From positions 16,485,876 to 16,549,875 of the forward strand of contig NC_092567.1 of assembly GCF_037975245.1 (NCBI RefSeq): DNA of 64,000 bases, written 5' to 3'. Source of the stretch: Apostichopus japonicus (lineage: Eukaryota > Echinodermata > Holothuroidea > Aspidochirotida > Stichopodidae). A program made the translations under genes and the position numbers. Positions 61,303 to 64,000 of this stretch are shown here, one piece after another (position 1 is the stretch's first letter; every line of letters starts with the position of its first letter). The notes under the pieces were generated by a model. The model was given only the letters and a program-made list of their open reading frames with translations, was not told where the DNA came from and did not search any database.

Positions 61303-62470
61303 ATAATAACACAGGAAACCTTTGTAAATTTGTGTTTGTATTGTCTCTGGCCTACGTTACTACGTAACGGTATGTCTTACAGTAACCTTAGCTCAATTTT
61401 ACAAGACTGCCTTTATAGGCATACAATAGTTGTTCTTGTGAACTTGGGAAACCTATACATGACATTCCGTATTCAATCAAATTTCTCCACTCCTGACCTA
61501 ATTTTCAACGACTTCTAAAAATGTCATGTTATGGCCGAATAATGATAGCCTAGCTAACATGGAACAGATTGTATGCCAACCCGCAATTTTTGGTAGACCA
61601 TGACGTTGAACAGCCAATAGCCAATTCCTGTAAGTAATCATTCAACCCGTATGGAAACGTTTGGCGACATTTGTCGCATTAAACATTGCGCATTACATAT
61701 ACCGGCCATTTTCCGATACTATGATACAAGCTCATTCATTTGGGCACGTTCCACTTACGTGATGAGTGGTTAGGACACACAGACACAATATTAGATGTAT
61801 GTATACATTGTGATCATCACTGTACTATCTAACACTGCCATGCACCAGTATCTATGCCTTATTATTTCTATTTCGTGTTTTACTTCATTTACAGCAAACA
61901 AATCATTTCAGCAGGTGTTATTGCACGGATATGTTGACCGCCATCCAAGTAGGCCTACTATACTAGGCTACTACTAGGCTTAACGTTAAGGAAATAGCGA
62001 AGTATGTTACGCTAATATGTCTAAGATTATGGATAGTTAATTTCAATAGTACCTTGAGTAATTGCTACCTTCCTATACCATATTAATTAATACACTAGGT
62101 GCACTAACCATGCCTCACAGTGATATTTTTGTATATCTTCAGTGACTGAAATTTCCGTTTAATCTTAAAGCAACCGCATTCGTTCGGCAAACGTGATGTT
62201 GTGTTAGACTGCTATTACAAGTCTGTCGATACACATTGCACGTACATACATCACAGAAGTTCAACACACAGAAGCTACTTTGCACCTAATGGCCATGACA
62301 CTGACTGACCAGTGTAATACCTAATACAATAACTCGAATAAAGGTTGCCAGTGTGAAAGCCAAATCCGGTCAACCAGAAACTGGAATATCAATAACAAGT
62401 AAAAAGACAAACCACGTGTCCTTTGAAGCAGAACTAATTGACGTTCAAATATATAGGCTACATATTTATA

Positions 62471-62534
<64 letters not shown>

Positions 62535-62684
62535 ATATTATAGTTATATAGTTATATATCTATATATCTTTATATATATCTATTGTATCTATATATATAT
62601 TTATATATATTTATATATATCTATATATATATATATTTATATATCTAAATATCTTTAAATAAATATCTATATATCTCTATATCT

Positions 62685-62737
<53 letters not shown>

Positions 62738-62830
62738 TATATATATATATGTCTATATTATATATATATATATATATATTTCTTTAAATATATATCTTTA
62801 TATATCTATATATATCTTTAAATATATATA

Positions 62831-62874
<44 letters not shown>

Positions 62875-64000
62875 GATATATATATAATTCAAGGTTACAA
62901 TGACATTTATCTGGAATTTTTAGCAAAACATTGTCATCTTCGAGCTATTACATTGCATACCTAAAAATCGCAATACTCAATTGTGCATTCCTTCAAATCT
63001 GCACAATATTTATAAAATTTCAGCAGGGGATGAATTCATTTCCTCACTTCCAGGGTAAATGCGAAGGCATAATCTCGTGCTTTTTGGATTTATATTTAGT
63101 TTGCGTCTTGTAAGACAGAAACATTGCATTATGTTTATCTTATAGTAATTGCTGATTGCTTATTCGAACGTAGCAAATGGTGTTTAAAGATTATTTCACC
63201 CTTGATGAAATCGGTATGACATTCCAAGATTTAAATAAGGTTACTCTACTGACCAAAAAGCATTAATTCTTAATACTCAAATATAAAGTGAATACTAAAG
63301 TATACACTGGCCCACACTCCCATTAGTCGGCGAAACTGGGGAGGAATTAGTCATCTGCACCGGAACCAAGATTTTTTAGCCATTCGGGGGAATTTATAGT
63401 TTGGCCCCCTTACCTTTGATAGCCCGTACACGTCACTATAGGCGTGATAGTCAAGTATATACAGTGAAGACGGAAGCATTACTGGATTACATGATCTATA
63501 GAGAAGAACTGCCAAATACACTGTAGTATTTATTGTACACTGAGTCAGCAAGCCGACTTTTGAATAATGAAGATCCGTTTAATACATATGCAACAATTCT
63601 GAGAAAATGAGGTGTATGTAAACTGAATACTGAACATTTACTAATCTAAAATAATACATGTTATCATCTTTCTAATACCTTCGGATTTACATAGTTACGT
63701 CTATTGGACTTTAGTAGGATTAAATGTTAGATTTTCGGTAAGAAATATAATGTTCATAGTGGAATGTCTTATGCTATGGGTAATTAAAATCAGTATTAAG
63801 TTACTGCTTGTTCTTACGATTCATTCGGGTTCTTGCTTGTTATTAAAGTTATGTCATTTCCAGTTTCTTCTTTCAAGTTCGAAAAGACTTTACGTAAATG
63901 TACAAATGATAAGCGAAAGATGATTTTAATACAGATGGCGAAGAAGGATCAAATGGAATAAGTGACATTACTTTACCTCCTTATTTTTGTTGCGCCCTGA
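61303..64000. other. APIP upstream region, AT microsatellite and spacer (copy 2)
   Basis: Matches 32039-34764 almost perfectly outside the AT tract (about 62458-62886). No gene recognised. Confidence 0.55.

Larger units (their letters stand above)
35943..64000. repeat. Copy 2 of the 34.8 kb direct tandem duplication, cut by the window edge
   Basis: Same gene and repeat order as 1155-34764, and still matching at the last base. It lacks the 5.0 kb TIR element and several smaller blocks, and has its own LINE insertion at 49205-49839. All splice sites and reading frames of APIP, SP-A and SP-B are kept in both copies. Confidence 0.97.

Overview
The window is animal nuclear DNA. Protein-coding signal is split into short exons with GT/AG borders, and the rest is AT-rich intron and intergenic sequence full of non-LTR retrotransposon (LINE) fragments, a tRNA-derived SINE, a TIR element and long AT microsatellites. 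The mix of Tx1/L1-like LINEs, tRNA-derived SINEs and an ordinary animal APIP gene suggests a marine invertebrate, possibly an echinoderm. That placement is inference, because no species-specific gene was recognised.

Layout. Bases 1-1154 are the 5' part of a LINE (LINE A, minus strand) whose ORF1 is open for 316 codons and runs off the left edge. The rest is one segment present twice head to tail: copy 1 at 1155-35942 (34,788 bp) and copy 2 from 35943 to the right edge (64000 matches 34764 in copy 1). An older LINE (LINE B, minus) lies across the copy 1/copy 2 boundary without a break. Copy 1 differs by a 5.0 kb TIR element (25752-30787 extra), a ~1 kb block (about 14661-15643) and a ~145 bp block near 12.67-12.81 kb. 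Copy 2 differs by a 635 bp LINE insertion (49205-49839).

Genes in each unit. (1) APIP, methylthioribulose-1-phosphate dehydratase of the methionine salvage pathway, on the minus strand. Seven exons give 222 in-frame codons with all known active-site residues; the first exon was not found. Its 61-nt sixth exon is present three times in a row. (2) A minus-strand gene for a small secreted peptide (here SP-A): a start exon behind a TATA box and a duplicated 138 bp promoter block, a signal-peptide exon, and a terminal exon with AATAAA. A second signal-like exon plus terminal exon, also with AATAAA, lies just downstream and is in phase with the same start exon. (3) A plus-strand paralogue (SP-B) with a related signal-peptide exon but an unrelated, basic mature part.

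The mobile elements have mostly landed in introns of these genes: LINE C in SP-A intron 1, a LINE D tail in SP-B intron 2, and the TIR element in an APIP intron of copy 1 only. The two copies differ very unevenly, from about 0.1% near the right end of the unit to 2-3% around 16-17.5 kb. This leaves open whether they are a true tandem duplication or two haplotypes joined during assembly.
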